Program-made: the position numbers and the translations under genes
Notes under the pieces: model-generated
The model's input: the letters and a program-made list of their open reading frames with translations, nothing else
Databases searched by the model: none
Told to the model about the DNA's origin: nothing
Origin: Liquidambar formosana
Taxonomy: Eukaryota; Streptophyta; Magnoliopsida; Saxifragales; Altingiaceae
Reading direction: 5' to 3'
Length of the DNA: 64,000 nucleotides
NCBI GenBank assembly: GCA_039720395.1
Contig: CM077833.1
Span: forward strand, 27,674,271-27,738,270
Shown: piece by piece, positions 22,071-34,549 of the stretch
Position numbering within the stretch: position 1 is the stretch's first letter
Layout: every line of letters begins with the position of its first letter

Positions 22071-22272
22071 AAACACAAAATTTTTTACACAAGTTTTTGG
22101 ATAATCTATTTCTAATTCATATTTTGCGAAACCCATCGTTGGATTAAATAGTCTTCCCACATAGGTCATGCATGTTAAAAATGAAGTTGATCCGAGATTA
22201 AGAGCTGCTTCATCCACAAATGGGAGATTTTTAGTGATTAGAAAGACAAGTTTTCTCAAAAAACTTGTGTAA
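22071..22272. mobile_element. Remnant of the fold-back element (right arm mostly deleted)
   Basis: It matches the left arm and loop of the intact fold-back at 44770-45115 but retains only the last ~25 bases of the right arm. The stretch 22273-22383 that follows is AT-rich and ends ACAAACATGGTCTAA, possibly another MITE end. Confidence 0.7.
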
Positions 22273-24144
22273 AAAATTGTTTGATTCCATTTTTATTTAA
22301 ATTATTTAATACAAACACATTATTTAGAATAAATTGAAATATAATTTCATTCTATCCATTCTATTCTACCTATACAAACATGGTCTAATTATGCTCTCAC
22401 GATTTAAAGTAAATAAATAAATAGAGGGAATCTAACACATACCGACCTTACCTATGCAATCATTCCATTCTCACATCATTGTGCAGCAACCATGTAATGA
22501 CTTTGCTTATTCTCAATTGGTCAACCATAGTAATCAACTTATCCAAAAAAAAAAATTAGTAATCAAATTCAATGTTGAGTTTAGCTTTTAAAATTACGGC
22601 CTCATGTAAATCTCATGGGAAAGATATGAAATTACTGATTTTTTTTTTTTTTCTTTTAGTAATTTCCTATGTATTTTACTCCGTTATTTTTACTTGTGCG
22701 GGAGGACGACCCACTAGCTATTACACAATGGTGAGCATTGACATCACACTTATCCAAAAAGAAAAAAAAAAAAAAAAAGAGCATTAACATCACAATGACA
22801 GGATCCGTTGCTTATCCAAATATAAAAAATGACAGGATCTGTTTATCTCTATCCATTTCCAACTGGGCCACCTATATTAGAATCTGGACCGAGTGGCCAG
22901 TGACTGCAGAGAAGCGTGGTAGTACACTTCTGCTGGGTGTTGACACCCAACTTAGAATCCAATTGCTGTGTCTGATCCAAACTTGTTTTCAGGCCCGAAT
23001 TTGCAGGTCGCACTTTCACTTGGGGTGGGTTGCAGTCTCATGATCCAATCCATAATTAAGGTATTTGCTTAACTTTATAAATAAATAAAAATTAACGTTG
23101 GTAAGACTTTTTTCACACATTTTCCCAGTTTCTAACATGAATTCACTAGTTTTCTCATGCAAATCACATGCTAAGCACCCAAATTGAAGAAAAAAGTTGG
23201 ATCAATTATCCATCAATGATCCATTTCATATGTTACCTTAGCATATTGTGTCGTGATGAGAATGTCATCTTAGTCCCACTAAATATTATGCCGATAAAAC
23301 AGTAAAAGAATCTTTGTAAAAGTAATGTTAAGATTAGCATTTTCCGTCATTCATATCCCCCCCATTAAGGAGCCCTACACGCAGTACAACCACATGATAT
23401 TGGACCATTCCACTAAAAGGGAGAGAGAATCTGTTTCCCACTTCACTAGAAATGATGCTCAACATGACGCTCATAGGTACTTCCTTCCTCAGCTTTTGGC
23501 TCAACAATGAAATGCTGAAACTATGGTCTTAAAGTGATGATCGCAACCCTCCAATAGATGGATTCACTTTCTACTCGCATCATTTCCCTCGATGAGATGC
23601 TAAAAAAATCCCCGCGAAAGATTAAAAAGATAAGATGCTAAAATTGGGCATATCCCACCCCCCCCCCCCCCCCCTTTTTTCCCCTTTAATTTTTTTTTGG
23701 CTAATGATTCCAATTTATGATGAGTAGAACCCATGGCATGAGATTTATACAAGTCCGTAAATTGTCACAAGTCCCTCAAGATTAGGAAAATTCTAACTTG
23801 TCCAAAGTCTTTTGCCTAATTGACATGGTAGCCGCCGCATTAATTCTCTATGGATAATTATTTTTCTAATTCGAAGTAAAATTTTTGATTGGTTAGACCA
23901 ATTACTAACTCATTCAAGCCAGAGGATTTGGGTAAACTATTTGGGGAATATGGCTCTACCTTATGTGACCAACAATAAATATATATATATATCATCACAA
24001 CATGTTCATCAAAATGCTCATCTTTGTGCACTTGCATTTTGGGTCCACAGAAGCCCAAAAAATGCCAATTGAGATTAGTTGGAATCGGATAAAGGTGTGC
24101 AGGAAGGAGTGAGCCCAAATGTAAACCTCTTGTCTATTCCCATA

Positions 24145-24158
24145 TATATATATATAAA
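24145..24158 (+). promoter_or_regulatory. TATA region of the EF-hand gene in segment B copy 1
   Basis: The run TATATATATATATAAA lies about 100 bases before the ATG at 24254. The equivalent in copy 2 is TATATAAATATATAAA at about 34148-34163. Confidence 0.5.
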
Positions 24159-24253
24159 TCTCTTACACTCTCAGAATTTAAAGGCCGAGAGAGTAAGGGA
24201 TCGGAGCTATTTTTTGCCTTACACCTGCCAAACTTTTTAATACCTTTAGCAAC

Positions 24254-24541
24254 ATGCCCATTTTTGCACCCTTGTGCCAGCAGCAGGCCAAGTCTGCATC
24301 CGTGACCCTAAATGAAGAGCAGTTAAAGGGATTTTTCAAAAAATATGACGCCAACGGTGACCGTCTCCTCAACAAGCAAGAGCTGAAGAAAGCCTTCAAA
24401 GAACTCGGGGCCATTATCCCCGGCTGGAGAGCTGGGCGTGGTCTCCACCATGCCGATGCTAATGGAGATGGACACATCAGCGAGGAGGAGTTGAATGATC
24501 TTGTCAAGTACGCGCTCAAATTTGGATATAGCGTTAATTAA
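24254..24541 (+). CDS. Small EF-hand calcium-binding protein, copy 1
   Basis: This 95-residue intron-less ORF has an ATG about 100 bases after a TATA run. It has two EF-hand loops: D32-ANGDRLLNKQ-E43, where position 6 is Arg instead of Gly, and D68-ANGDGHISEE-E79, which is canonical. The linker IIPGWRAGRGLHH occupies the same place as GWFSKWKSRRGVR in the gene at 14772, and the N-terminus is Gln/Ala-rich. It belongs to the short plant EF-hand family and is probably a cytosolic calcium sensor or buffer. The gene lies inside a tandemly duplicated block, and its nearly identical sister is at 34262-34549. Confidence 0.82.
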   Translation: MPIFAPLCQQQAKSASVTLNEEQLKGFFKKYDANGDRLLNKQELKKAFKELGAIIPGWRAGRGLHHADANGDGHISEEELNDLVKYALKFGYSVN

Positions 24542-25005
24542 GGAGATCTATTTTCTTAGTTAATTATGCGCTTATATATATATATATATATATATAGCTG
24601 TACGTAGCTTTCCTAGCTAATGAAGAAACAAGCTAAGGTAAGTGATCCTTGGGCAGGGTGTGTTTCGGTTTACCATATAAAAGGAAAGCAGAACTTGTGT
24701 GGGACTGTGTGAGAGTTTGAAACTCCATGTAATAACAATAACTTCTTCTATATGGAGCGTATCTTGTCTTCCCAGCATGACCAAATTTTCATTTTGTGTT
24801 TTCCTTGGCCTGCAGGCCTTGTTCCTCTCTCTAATTAACTCTCAAGAAAACGCAAGGCCCCATCAAAATCGATGGTGATCTCAATCATTGTATACATGTA
24901 ACGATCTAAAGCTTTTAGTAGGTGAGAGAGTCAATCTATTCCCATGCAGGGGATTAGACCACTCACGGGGGAATATTAAAACCTTTTGACATACATTGTT
25001 CTCAC

Positions 25006-25356
25006 CAGGGGCGGAGCCAAGAGTTATTTTCAATGGGGGCACCGTACTGTAATTATGTGAAATAGGAGCTAAAAGCTTTGGAGCCTCTTTCTTTTCTTTT
25101 AAAAAAATTACTTTTTGATAATCATTTCTAAATGTGATACCAAAAAAAGGATTATTTATTTATTTATTATTATTATAAGACTTACTACAAATTAAGTATA
25201 TATATGCTTCAAAATAACTACTGTCTTCCTATTTTTGGCATTATGTCGGGAAGTGATTATCAAATGGTAATTTCTCCCAAAAAAATTAATTTATTTGAGC
25301 CAGTGGAGGCCCTTGCCCCCAATTCAAAGGCCCCCTAGCCTCGCTTCGCCATTGGT
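25006..25356. mobile_element. Possible hAT-related non-autonomous element, copy 1
   Basis: It starts CAGGGGCGGAGCCAAG and ends in GCTTCGCCATTGG, roughly the inverted complement. The GGGGCGGAGCC start is common among plant hAT-type MITEs. It is also present in segment B copy 2 near 35007-35353, so no empty site is available. Confidence 0.35.
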
Positions 25357-27117
25357 TCTCGCTCGTTCTAACAGTTTGGAATTTTAAATGAGTTGGAACA
25401 AAATTAAACCATTTTATGGAGAAAATTTAAAATTTAACTAAATTGATATTGAGTAATTAATTTGAACATGGCTTGGTGTGACCAACCTGCTAGTATTTCA
25501 CTAGGCCCAGTCAACCTTACTACTAACGAGCTCAAGTTCTAGTTGAGATTTAACAAGAAATAATACCTTAGAATTTTTAATTTTCTTCCCATGTATCTAT
25601 TTTTTCTTCTTCATCCTTCTTCTGTGGCCAAATAATACTTTTTAATTTAAAGATTTTCATTACATATATCACATATGGGTGAGAATTCAAGTAAATGTGT
25701 TCGAGACTTCAAGCTAAGGTTCGGTGGCCATTATGCTATAAATTTTGTAACAATCAAGCCATCTTAAAACCCTTGCTCGCCGCCCACCTTTCCCAACCCA
25801 AGATCCTCCACTAGGTGGTGAAAAGACAGCGATAAGTAGTAGGGTAAGGCATGTCTCATGTTATCCATTTATCGAAAATACTTACTAAAGTTATCGCGTA
25901 ATTGGTTTCAATTCGTATGCTTTATTTGTGGATTAATTTATTAATAATATGATTGTAATTATTTGAAAAATTAAACCCTTTTTCCTTGAAAAATTGACTG
26001 CCAGATTAATAAATTGGTTTTTTTTTTTTTTTTTTTTTTCCGATGTGGAACCCTTGATCCTAACCTACTAACTGTTCGTGGGATTGGTGTAAACCTTGTA
26101 TACTTGTAACCTTCAACAAGTCACATGTATCAATTAAAGATCGGGATTAACTCGAAACCAAGACCTCGAAGTATTACACCCCAAAAGCTTGCCAACTGAA
26201 CTACTTTGGCGAGTTGGTATTATACAAAGTAACAAACTACAAACGCATCTTCATATCAATGTACAAATTGGACCATCTCACGAAAGGGAACGACTCGGCT
26301 TTCCATGATTTTGGGCATTTGTCGTTCCAAAAAGTTGAGAATTATTTGACAAGAAAAGATGCTCAGTTGGTCCAAATTATGCTTTCATTCCTCCTCATCT
26401 TAGGGCTCAAAAAGATAAATAGAAAAAAATAGAAAAAAAATAAATATATATATATATATAAACAAACAAAAAAAATAGAAAAAAAAAATTGTTACGATCC
26501 CAATTCCACAATACATGGACTCACCTTCTATCCACTTATCCACGTTTCATTAAGGATGACTGTCCACATCAATGATGGATCTTCATCCAAACCAAATGTA
26601 TTAATATGCTTTGATTAGATGCTAGAAATGTGTATATTTTTCTTTCTACTTTTGACCAATATTTCTGGTCCCAATTTGTGGTAGTAGTAGGACCAATCAG
26701 TGAAGAGTGAAGACATGACCTGGATGGTGCAACGGTGCCAAGTGCCAACATCAGTATCTTTAAAGGGATCCATCTTCTTATCGATTCACATAGTGGTCCA
26801 TAACTCCATATACTAATGAGGTGTCAACTACTACACTTGTCAGGGTCGGCCCAGGCCTAATTCTGCAGATTGGGCATGGCCCCTTTGGCACGTTAGTGGG
26901 GTCACCTCAAATCTGGATGTTGCCCTCTCACATATGACACATCCATCAAAAATTAGATTTGACTTTTGGAATAACATAAAGGTGTAAGTACAGGAAGAGA
27001 GGAGCTCTATATAAATATTCAACGCCTCTCAACTGACTGTAGGCAAGAGAGTCAGTGAGTTATTTTTGGCCTCATACCGGCCAATTCCAAGCTCCTCTAA
27101 AAAAAAATTACAAAAAC

Positions 27118-27249
27118 ATGCCTCATTTTTCGCCCAATTCAAAGGCCTTTGCGCATATTTTCCCGGCTGAAGAGCTAGCCGTGGCCTCCAGCCTGGAAAG
27201 AAACAAAAACGAGGAGGTATTGAATGATCTTGTGAAATACGCGGTCTAA
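27118..27249 (+). pseudogene. Truncated EF-hand gene derivative, copy 1
   Basis: A TATA box (CTATATAAATA, about 27008), a leader resembling that of the gene at 24254, and an ATG are followed by a 43-residue frame. The frame starts MPHFSPNSK and ends LNDLVKYAV before a TAA. Start and end match the small EF-hand protein, but the middle with both calcium loops is missing. Past the stop the homologous codons (FGY...) continue. It is a deleted gene copy that may still be transcribed. Confidence 0.7.
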
Positions 27250-27339
27250 TTTGGATATTGTATTAAGTAATTAAACCTTCTTATGCACTTACTTATATTT
27301 ATATATATAATCTTTAAGGATGCATGCATTTATACAGTA

Positions 27340-28348
27340 TTTATGTACTAGAAAGATGCAGTTTTCCAATCTAATGGAGAAACAAGACTAACTGATACTT
27401 GTGTTATGTACCATACACAGGACAGCAGAACTTGTGTTCGTGAGTTGAAACATGAAACCCTATATTACAAGAACTTTTATATATCTTGTTTACTGAGCAT
27501 GGCCAAATTTGTATTTTTGTGTTTTCCTTACTCTTGCACTTCTTTCCAATGAGTCCAAACAAATTCTTCTTTAGAATTAGTACTAGTTTTCTTCCAAATT
27601 TTCATAAATTCCTCCAATTTTGTATAGTTATGTACGGAATATGTGTATAAGGGGATCCGAAGAAAAAAAAAAAGTTCACCCTCATGATGAGTAGGCTCAA
27701 TGTGATGGGATTAGGCCTATTATGTAAAGAACAAAAATAAACTTACAAACAAAACATTTCAATAATATTTTGATATGCTGCTAAGTTTTCAACCTAAAAG
27801 TCTAAAATAGTATAAACTATTAGATAAATGGTTCAAACAGCTTACCCTATAAAAGATAAAAATTTTGAGTGTATCAGACAAGTGCACCAGTTGTGTTTAA
27901 TGAGATGATGCGTCAATGATATTATTGTAAATAATACAAAAATTGAACCATTTTCTTTTCCAAAAAGTTAAAACTACTTAAGCTATGTTTGTTATGGGTG
28001 AATGAGGGAGGGAATGGAATGGTGATTCCATTCTCCAAAAAATAGTGAGTGTTTGGTTGCACAAGGGAATTAAATGGCTATTACCTGCTAATGAGAGAAT
28101 AGTTATTTCTTCCCAAATCAAAAGGAATGACTATTCCCACTTTTCAACGAGTAAAAATCATTAACAATAAGTCTCATATATGCTTTTTCATTCTATTCCC
28201 ACCCCTTACCAAACATTAGGATGGAATGTCCATTTCTATTCCTATTCTATTTCCACTCTTATTCCATTCCATTCCCTCAAACTAAACCCAGCCTTATACT
28301 AATAAACTAAACTATTACATATAACCGGTATGTGTCTCTATAAAATAA

Positions 28349-28397
<49 letters not shown>

Positions 28398-30907
28398 TAC
28401 GGTGTAAAGGGTGTCTTCTTCTTCTTCATTATTATTATCATTATTATTATTATTATTATTATTTTTAAGGATCAAGAGTTGAAGACTTGAACTTAGAACC
28501 ACGACCAACAAGTGGGGGTGAAATGCCATGACACTACAACTTAACGCAATTGCCTTATAATGACATTATGATGGACGGAGCAATTGTTTCAAAGAAACAT
28601 CAGATATCTCATACCAATTATATCACTATATTCCTTGTGGTTTTGGTCTCTCATACCAAATACCCAAAACCCATGGGATGGGAATATTAGTTGCAAGAGT
28701 TACCAACATACGCTTTATAATTTTTTTCAAATTATTACTATTATTTTTTTTCTTTTTTAAAAAGGTGGAGGAATAAAGAAAGAGGACAATTGCACGGCCT
28801 CCAGCAATCACCGTGAATTAGCAGGCAGTCTTACCATTCACCACAGTAAATTTTGGAATTAGGGTATGGGGAAATAGTAGTAAATGCTAGTGTGGTAAGA
28901 ATAAAGTGAATTCAAAAAATGTGTTGAATTAATTTATATGACAATAACTTTGCAGCATGAAAGAGAACTCAATTCTCTTTCTAACATCGAAATCTAAATA
29001 GAACTGAATCCAATTCCTTCATGGTCATTCTGGAAAATGAGCCAACGGTTAATATTTAAGAGACGGTAATTATAACTAGACTTTACATGTTGGGCACGAA
29101 CCCATTTTTCTTTATTTATTTATTTATTTTATATGTTTCTATAAAGCTTGTAGAGCTGATACAAAGTGACAATGAAGATTAAAAGATGTCAAAGAGAGGG
29201 AATTTTGAGGTTATTCCATACTATTCCAAACCCTTGAAAATGTAGATAACTTGGTGGCTAGTTTAGGACAGCAGCTGAAATAAGCAATTTTTTTTTTTAA
29301 ATTGCTTTTATCAACAAGGGTATCCGTGACTTTGGCCCGATTTATCCCTTAAACATGTGCAATCATCCTATCCCGCACACACCAAATATTACCAAGTCTT
29401 TCCAACCTTAAAGATAATTCCAAAAAGGGATCAACGCTTTCGTGGAATTTCATAATAATTCTAATTAATTAAACCCCTTTAGAATTGAATATATGTGGAT
29501 TAACTTTATAGGCTCTTAGGTTGCTTTCGGGTTATATTTTTTATAGGGGCTTCCTTATTTGTGTGTTGGATCTAATTTTTATGTATGTTAAAAAACAAAT
29601 TGGAAAGATCTAATTAATAAAGCTCCACTTTGTACCCCTTCTTATATGAGAAATAAGGCTTGTCTCCTTCAAAATTTTATTTTATTTTCTTGACAATTGA
29701 TAGAACCTATCCGTATCTCTAATCCCCTTAATATCAATATCAATGTTCTTCCATGAGCTTAAATCTAAGAATATTCACAAAATAAATGATACAAATGCCC
29801 ACGAGACTAACACCACAACCCCCCCCCCCCCCCCCAACAAAAAAAAAAAAAAAAAAAATAGATAGGCTCTTCTCATTCTTAATAGTTTACCAGAAATCAT
29901 CATTTACTATCCGTAGTCTAGTGGTAACTCAATCCGTTTACAAGTGGAAGGACATCCTTCGAAAAAACAAAACAAAGGAAAAACAAACAAACAAAGAAGG
30001 AGGAAATCAGTTTGAGTCTTCGAACTCTTGGGTTGGGGAGTTTTAAAGGGAAGAGAGGAGTTATCCCTGTTGTTTAGCGGGTCTGAGATCTATAGAGCTG
30101 CCTAGACACACGAGAGTGCTGCATTCTCGGTTTTTACCTAACAACCAATGACAGCAATGAATCTGCATATGAAAACGATTATACATTAATGTTTTCAGCT
30201 ATGCCAATTTCCCTCTTTAGATTTCTAATAAATGATTACATGAGGATCATCACAGTGTCCATGGGATCACATGAACACACTATACAACAAATTAATAAAT
30301 TAAACTGATTTTGAGCAAAAGTATCCATCTATTCTTTTGTATATCATCTACAGATAACATTCCACGGCCAGCCCAGCAGAAATGAAGTGGACCTTTTGAC
30401 TGCCAGCCTTGGCTGCACATAACCCTGTAATTTATTAGTAAAAATATGATTGCAAAATAAAAATAAAAATTTAACCATAACAAGGTGAATGCAAATCATG
30501 GAAAAATGGAATCAGTGTTTTCAGCATTGTATGGATTAAGGGTGTCCGGGTTCAAGGTTGCTGGTCTTAAGATTTCACCAATTATATTTTACTTCACAAA
30601 CGAACCCCTGAAACCATGAACATGACCAGTCATTTTTGCTCACTGGCAAAATAAGCAGATCCCATTTCTTGAATCAATTCTTCAGCTTTATACCATATTT
30701 TGCTAGTTAAAAATGGATTTCTAAGCAAAACATCATTTTGCAGTTTCCCAAAATCTTCAGAATTGATTCCTATGCTGCTACTCCCAAGTTTAAAAAATAA
30801 AAATTCATAGTGATGCATTATAATAACTTTAGAGGGAAAATTTACCATCCTGGATACTACAAAGTACATGAGGCCAATGTCAACAATTACCTGTATAATT
30901 CCAGAAT
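27340..30907. repeat. Segment A, copy 2
   Basis: It is homologous to 38922-42466 with high identity and to copy 1 with lower identity. It starts in EF-hand-type 3' UTR sequence and ends in the PAH2 3' UTR region at ...CCAGAATA, where it is joined abruptly to segment B type sequence. There is no gene in it. It contains a MITE (27981-28293), an AT run (about 28353-28394) and a run of 17 C followed by A-rich sequence (29819-29835). Confidence 0.85.
27981..28293. mobile_element. MITE, PIF/Harbinger-like, copy 2
   Basis: Same element and same position within segment A as 10843-11160. Confidence 0.6.
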
Positions 30908-30950
30908 AATTATGCTCTCATTATGCTCTCATGATTTAAAATAAATAAAT

Positions 30951-31073
30951 AAATAGAGGGAATCTAACACCCACCTTACCTATGCAATCATTCCATTCTC
31001 ACATCATTGTGCAACAACCATGTAATGACTTTGTTTATTCTCAATTGGTCGACAATAGTAATCAACTTATCCC
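30951..31073. repeat. 123-bp direct duplication, left copy
   Basis: Identical by eye to 32430-32552. The two copies flank the inserted PAH2 fragment. In segment B copy 1 the sequence occurs once (about 22421-22544). Confidence 0.9.
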
Positions 31074-32429
31074 AAACTTTTTGCACTCTAAAACTCCAGC
31101 AACACAAAGAGCGCTATGAGAAATAAAACATAGTATAGCCAATAGCATATATTCAATATGCAGAATGAAGGTGCTAGATGAATGAAAAGATAGGTGGACT
31201 AGAAGAAGGAACCAGACAATTAGACTGTCTGGGTCGACCATGCCTGAGTTTTCATTATGTGCACTGATTGATGAATTGCAATACGATAAAGACTCCTTAA
31301 AACTGATAAACACAAGTTCAAAATCCTGAAATATTATAACCACACAAAAGGATATGCAACAAACCTTAATAGCTGAAAACAAATGTGCGACACCTGTCTG
31401 TGACCAATCAACTCCAACCAAAGGCATGAATTGTCCTAGAACATCTGATCTGTAATATAAATGCAAAACAAGAGGAATCAGATATGCCCAAGAGAATCTT
31501 CAACCTTTAGCAATGTTAGTGGTTTATAAAAATAATTAGAAATCTAATGCGACAATTTCAAGGAGCAACAAAGAGTTGTGCATTGCAAAGTTGACTAAAA
31601 CACCTAGTGAGCTGAGAGAAACTACGGACAACAAGGAGAATTGGTTTGGAGAAAGATATCACCAGTTCTAAAAGTCAACAATTCCGATTTGAAATGGATC
31701 AAAGACAAAATTACTAAATCTATCCAAAAGCTAATGCTAAAACCAAATTCATGATAAAATAGTTACAAAAGATACAAAAAAGTTAAAACACCAGCGGCCA
31801 TCTTGAAGCCTGTGCTCTGTGAATGAATATACATGTCAAACAATAGTAGAAATAGGCAGCAAAAGGAAGGAGAAGAAACTAAAGTACGATGGAAAAAGTG
31901 AAAAAAATAAAATTATAGAAAAATTTGATCCATTAGGGTGAAAGATAGAAACTAGGGAAAGAGAAGAGAAACGAACTAAATAACATAACAAATTAACATT
32001 TTTAAAAAAAATAAAAAATAAAAAGCTATCCTCTTTTCTTCTCCTTCTGCCCTTTCTATATCGGAACATCTTACTTTGATTTGCATGATAGGATTTCTAG
32101 TATTAATTATCTTGGGTGAAAATAAATAAAAATTAACTCTGCTCATAACTCGGTAATTCTTAATAGACCTATTCCCTTCCAACCCTCCACCCGGAAAAAA
32201 ATAATAATTCGAAAATTTTATAAAGATCCAAATTTTATCTACTTAAAGGAGATCCAAGACATATCTCCATCGTAAAGAAGCAAAGATCACCTTTAAAGTG
32301 AGACCAACAAGAAGAATATCATAGGGTCACCCGGTCTTTTACAATAAGAATTGTAGTAAATAATCTTTGAATTCCTAAATCAATGAATAATCATTCCAAA
32401 AAAAAAAAAAAAACTGTAAACCAGAAATA
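31074..32429 (-). pseudogene. Ectopic copy of PAH2 exon 4 with flanking introns
   Basis: It matches 46126-47491 almost base for base (about six differences by eye). Exon 4 lies at 31365-31449 on the minus strand, with intact AG/GT borders and a continuous frame ([18 protein letters not shown]...). The resident exon 4 has one extra base. No neighbouring exons are present, so the fragment cannot be expressed as an enzyme. The rest is intron DNA. The ends coincide with short A-rich microhomologies. Confidence 0.9.
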
Positions 32430-34261
32430 AAATAGAGGGAATCTAACACCCACCTTACCTATGCAATCATTCCATTCTCACATCATTGTGCAACAACCAT
32501 GTAATGACTTTGTTTATTCTCAATTGGTCGACAATAGTAATCAACTTATCCCAAAAAAATAAAAAAAATTAGTAATCAAATTCAATGTTGAGTTTAGCTT
32601 TTAAAATTACGGCCTCACGTAAATCTCATGGGAAAGATATGAAATTACTGAATTTTTTTTTTTCTTTTAGTAATTTCCTATGTATTTTACTCCGTTATTT
32701 TTACTTGTGCGGGAGGACGACCCACTAGCTATTACACAATGGTGAGCATTGACATCACAATGACAGGATCCGTTGCTTATCCAAGAAAAGAAAAGAAAAG
32801 AAAAGAAAATGACAGGATCTGTTCATCTCTATCCATTTCCAACTGGGCCACCCATATTAGAATCTGGACCCTGTGGCCAGTGACTGCAGAGAAGCGTGGT
32901 AGTACACTTCTGCTGGCTGTTGACATCCAACTTTAGGATCCAATTGCTGGGTCTGACCCAAACTTGTTTTCAGGCCCGAATTTGCAGGTCGCACGTTCAC
33001 TGGGGGTGGGTTGCAGTCTCATGATCCAATCCAGTAATTAAGGTATTTGCTTACCTTTATAAATAAATAAAAATTAATGTTGGTAAGACTTTTTTCACAC
33101 ATTTTCCCGCTTTCTAACATGAATTCACTAGTTTTCTCATGCAAATAACATGCTAAGCGCCCAAATTGAAGAAAAAAGTTGGATCAATTATCCATCAATG
33201 ATCCATTTCATATGTTACCTTAGCATATTGTGTCGTGATGAGAATGTCATCTTAGTCCCACTAAATATTATGCTGATAAAACAGTAAAAGAATCTTTGTA
33301 AAAGTGATGCTTAAGATTAGCATTTTCCGTCATTCATATCCCCCCCCCCCATATTAAGGAGCCCTACACGCAGCACAATCACATGATATTGGACCATTCC
33401 ACCAAAAGGGAGAGAGAATCTGTTTCCCACTTCACTAGAAATGATGCTCAACATGACACTCATAGGTACTTCCTACCTCCTTAGCTTTTGGCTCAACAAT
33501 GAAATGCTGAAACCATGGTCTTGAAGTGATGATCGCAACCCTCCAATAGATGGATTCACTTTCTACTCGCATCATTTCCCTCGATGAGATGCTAAAAAAA
33601 TCCCCACGAAAGATTAAAAAGATAAGAAGATAAGATGCTAAAATTGGGCATATCCCACCCCCCCCCCCCCCCCCTCCCCCACCCTTTTTCCCCTTTAATT
33701 TTTTTTGGCTAATGATTCCAATTTATGATGAGTAGAACCCATGGCATGAGATTTATACAAGTCCGTAAATTGTCCACAAGTCCCTCAAGATTAGGAAAAT
33801 TCTAACTTGTCCAAAGTCTTTTGCCTAATTGACATGGTAGCCGCCACATTAATTCTCTATGAATAATTATTTTTCTAATACGGAGTAAAATTTTTGATTG
33901 GTTAGACCAATTACTAACTCATTCAAGCCAGAGGATTTGGGTAAACTATTTGGGGAATATGGCTCTACCCTATGTGACCAATAATAAATATATATATCAT
34001 CACAACATGTTCATCAAAATGCTCATCTTTGTGCACTTGCATTTTGGGTCCACAGAGGCCCAAAAAATGCCAATGGAGATAAGTTGGAATCGGATAAAGG
34101 TGTGCAGGAAGGAGTGAGGCCAAATGTAAACCTCTTGTCTATTCCCATATATAAATATATAAATCTCTTACACTCTCAGAATTTAAAGGCGAGAGAGTAA
34201 GTAAGGGATCGGAGCTATTTTTTGCCTTACACCTGCCAACCTTTTTAATACCTTTAGCAAC

Positions 34262-34549
34262 ATGCCCATTTTTGCACCCTTGTGCCAGCAGCAGGCCAAG
34301 TCTGCATCCGTGACCCTAAGTGAAGAGCAGTTAAAGGGATTTTTCAAAAAATATGACGCCAACGGTGACCGTCTCCTCAACAAGCAAGAGCTGAAGAAAG
34401 CCTTCAAAGAACTCGGGGCCATTATCCCCGGCTGGAGAGCTGGCCGTGGTCTCCACCATGCCGATGCTAATAGAGATGGACACATCAGCGAGGAGGAGTT
34501 GAATGATCTTGTCAAGTACGCGCTCAAATTTGGATATAGCGTTAATTAA
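34262..34549 (+). CDS. Small EF-hand calcium-binding protein, copy 2
   Basis: This 95-residue sister of the gene at 24254-24541 differs at two residues that I can see: Asn20 to Ser, and Gly71 to Arg in the second calcium loop (DANRDGHISEEE). The glycine at loop position 6 is kept (DG), so binding may persist, but the change sits between ligand positions 3 and 5. Leader, TATA region and 3' flank are nearly identical to copy 1. It is the product of the tandem duplication of segment B. Confidence 0.82.
   Translation: MPIFAPLCQQQAKSASVTLSEEQLKGFFKKYDANGDRLLNKQELKKAFKELGAIIPGWRAGRGLHHADANRDGHISEEELNDLVKYALKFGYSVN

Larger units (their letters stand above)
22384..27339. repeat. Segment B, copy 1
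   Basis: It is homologous to 32430-37375 throughout, with very high identity by eye. It carries one complete EF-hand gene and one truncated derivative. The stretches 22384-24140 and 24800-27000 hold no other gene that I can support. A run of 17 C lies at 23658-23674 and a T run at 26019-26039. Confidence 0.88.
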
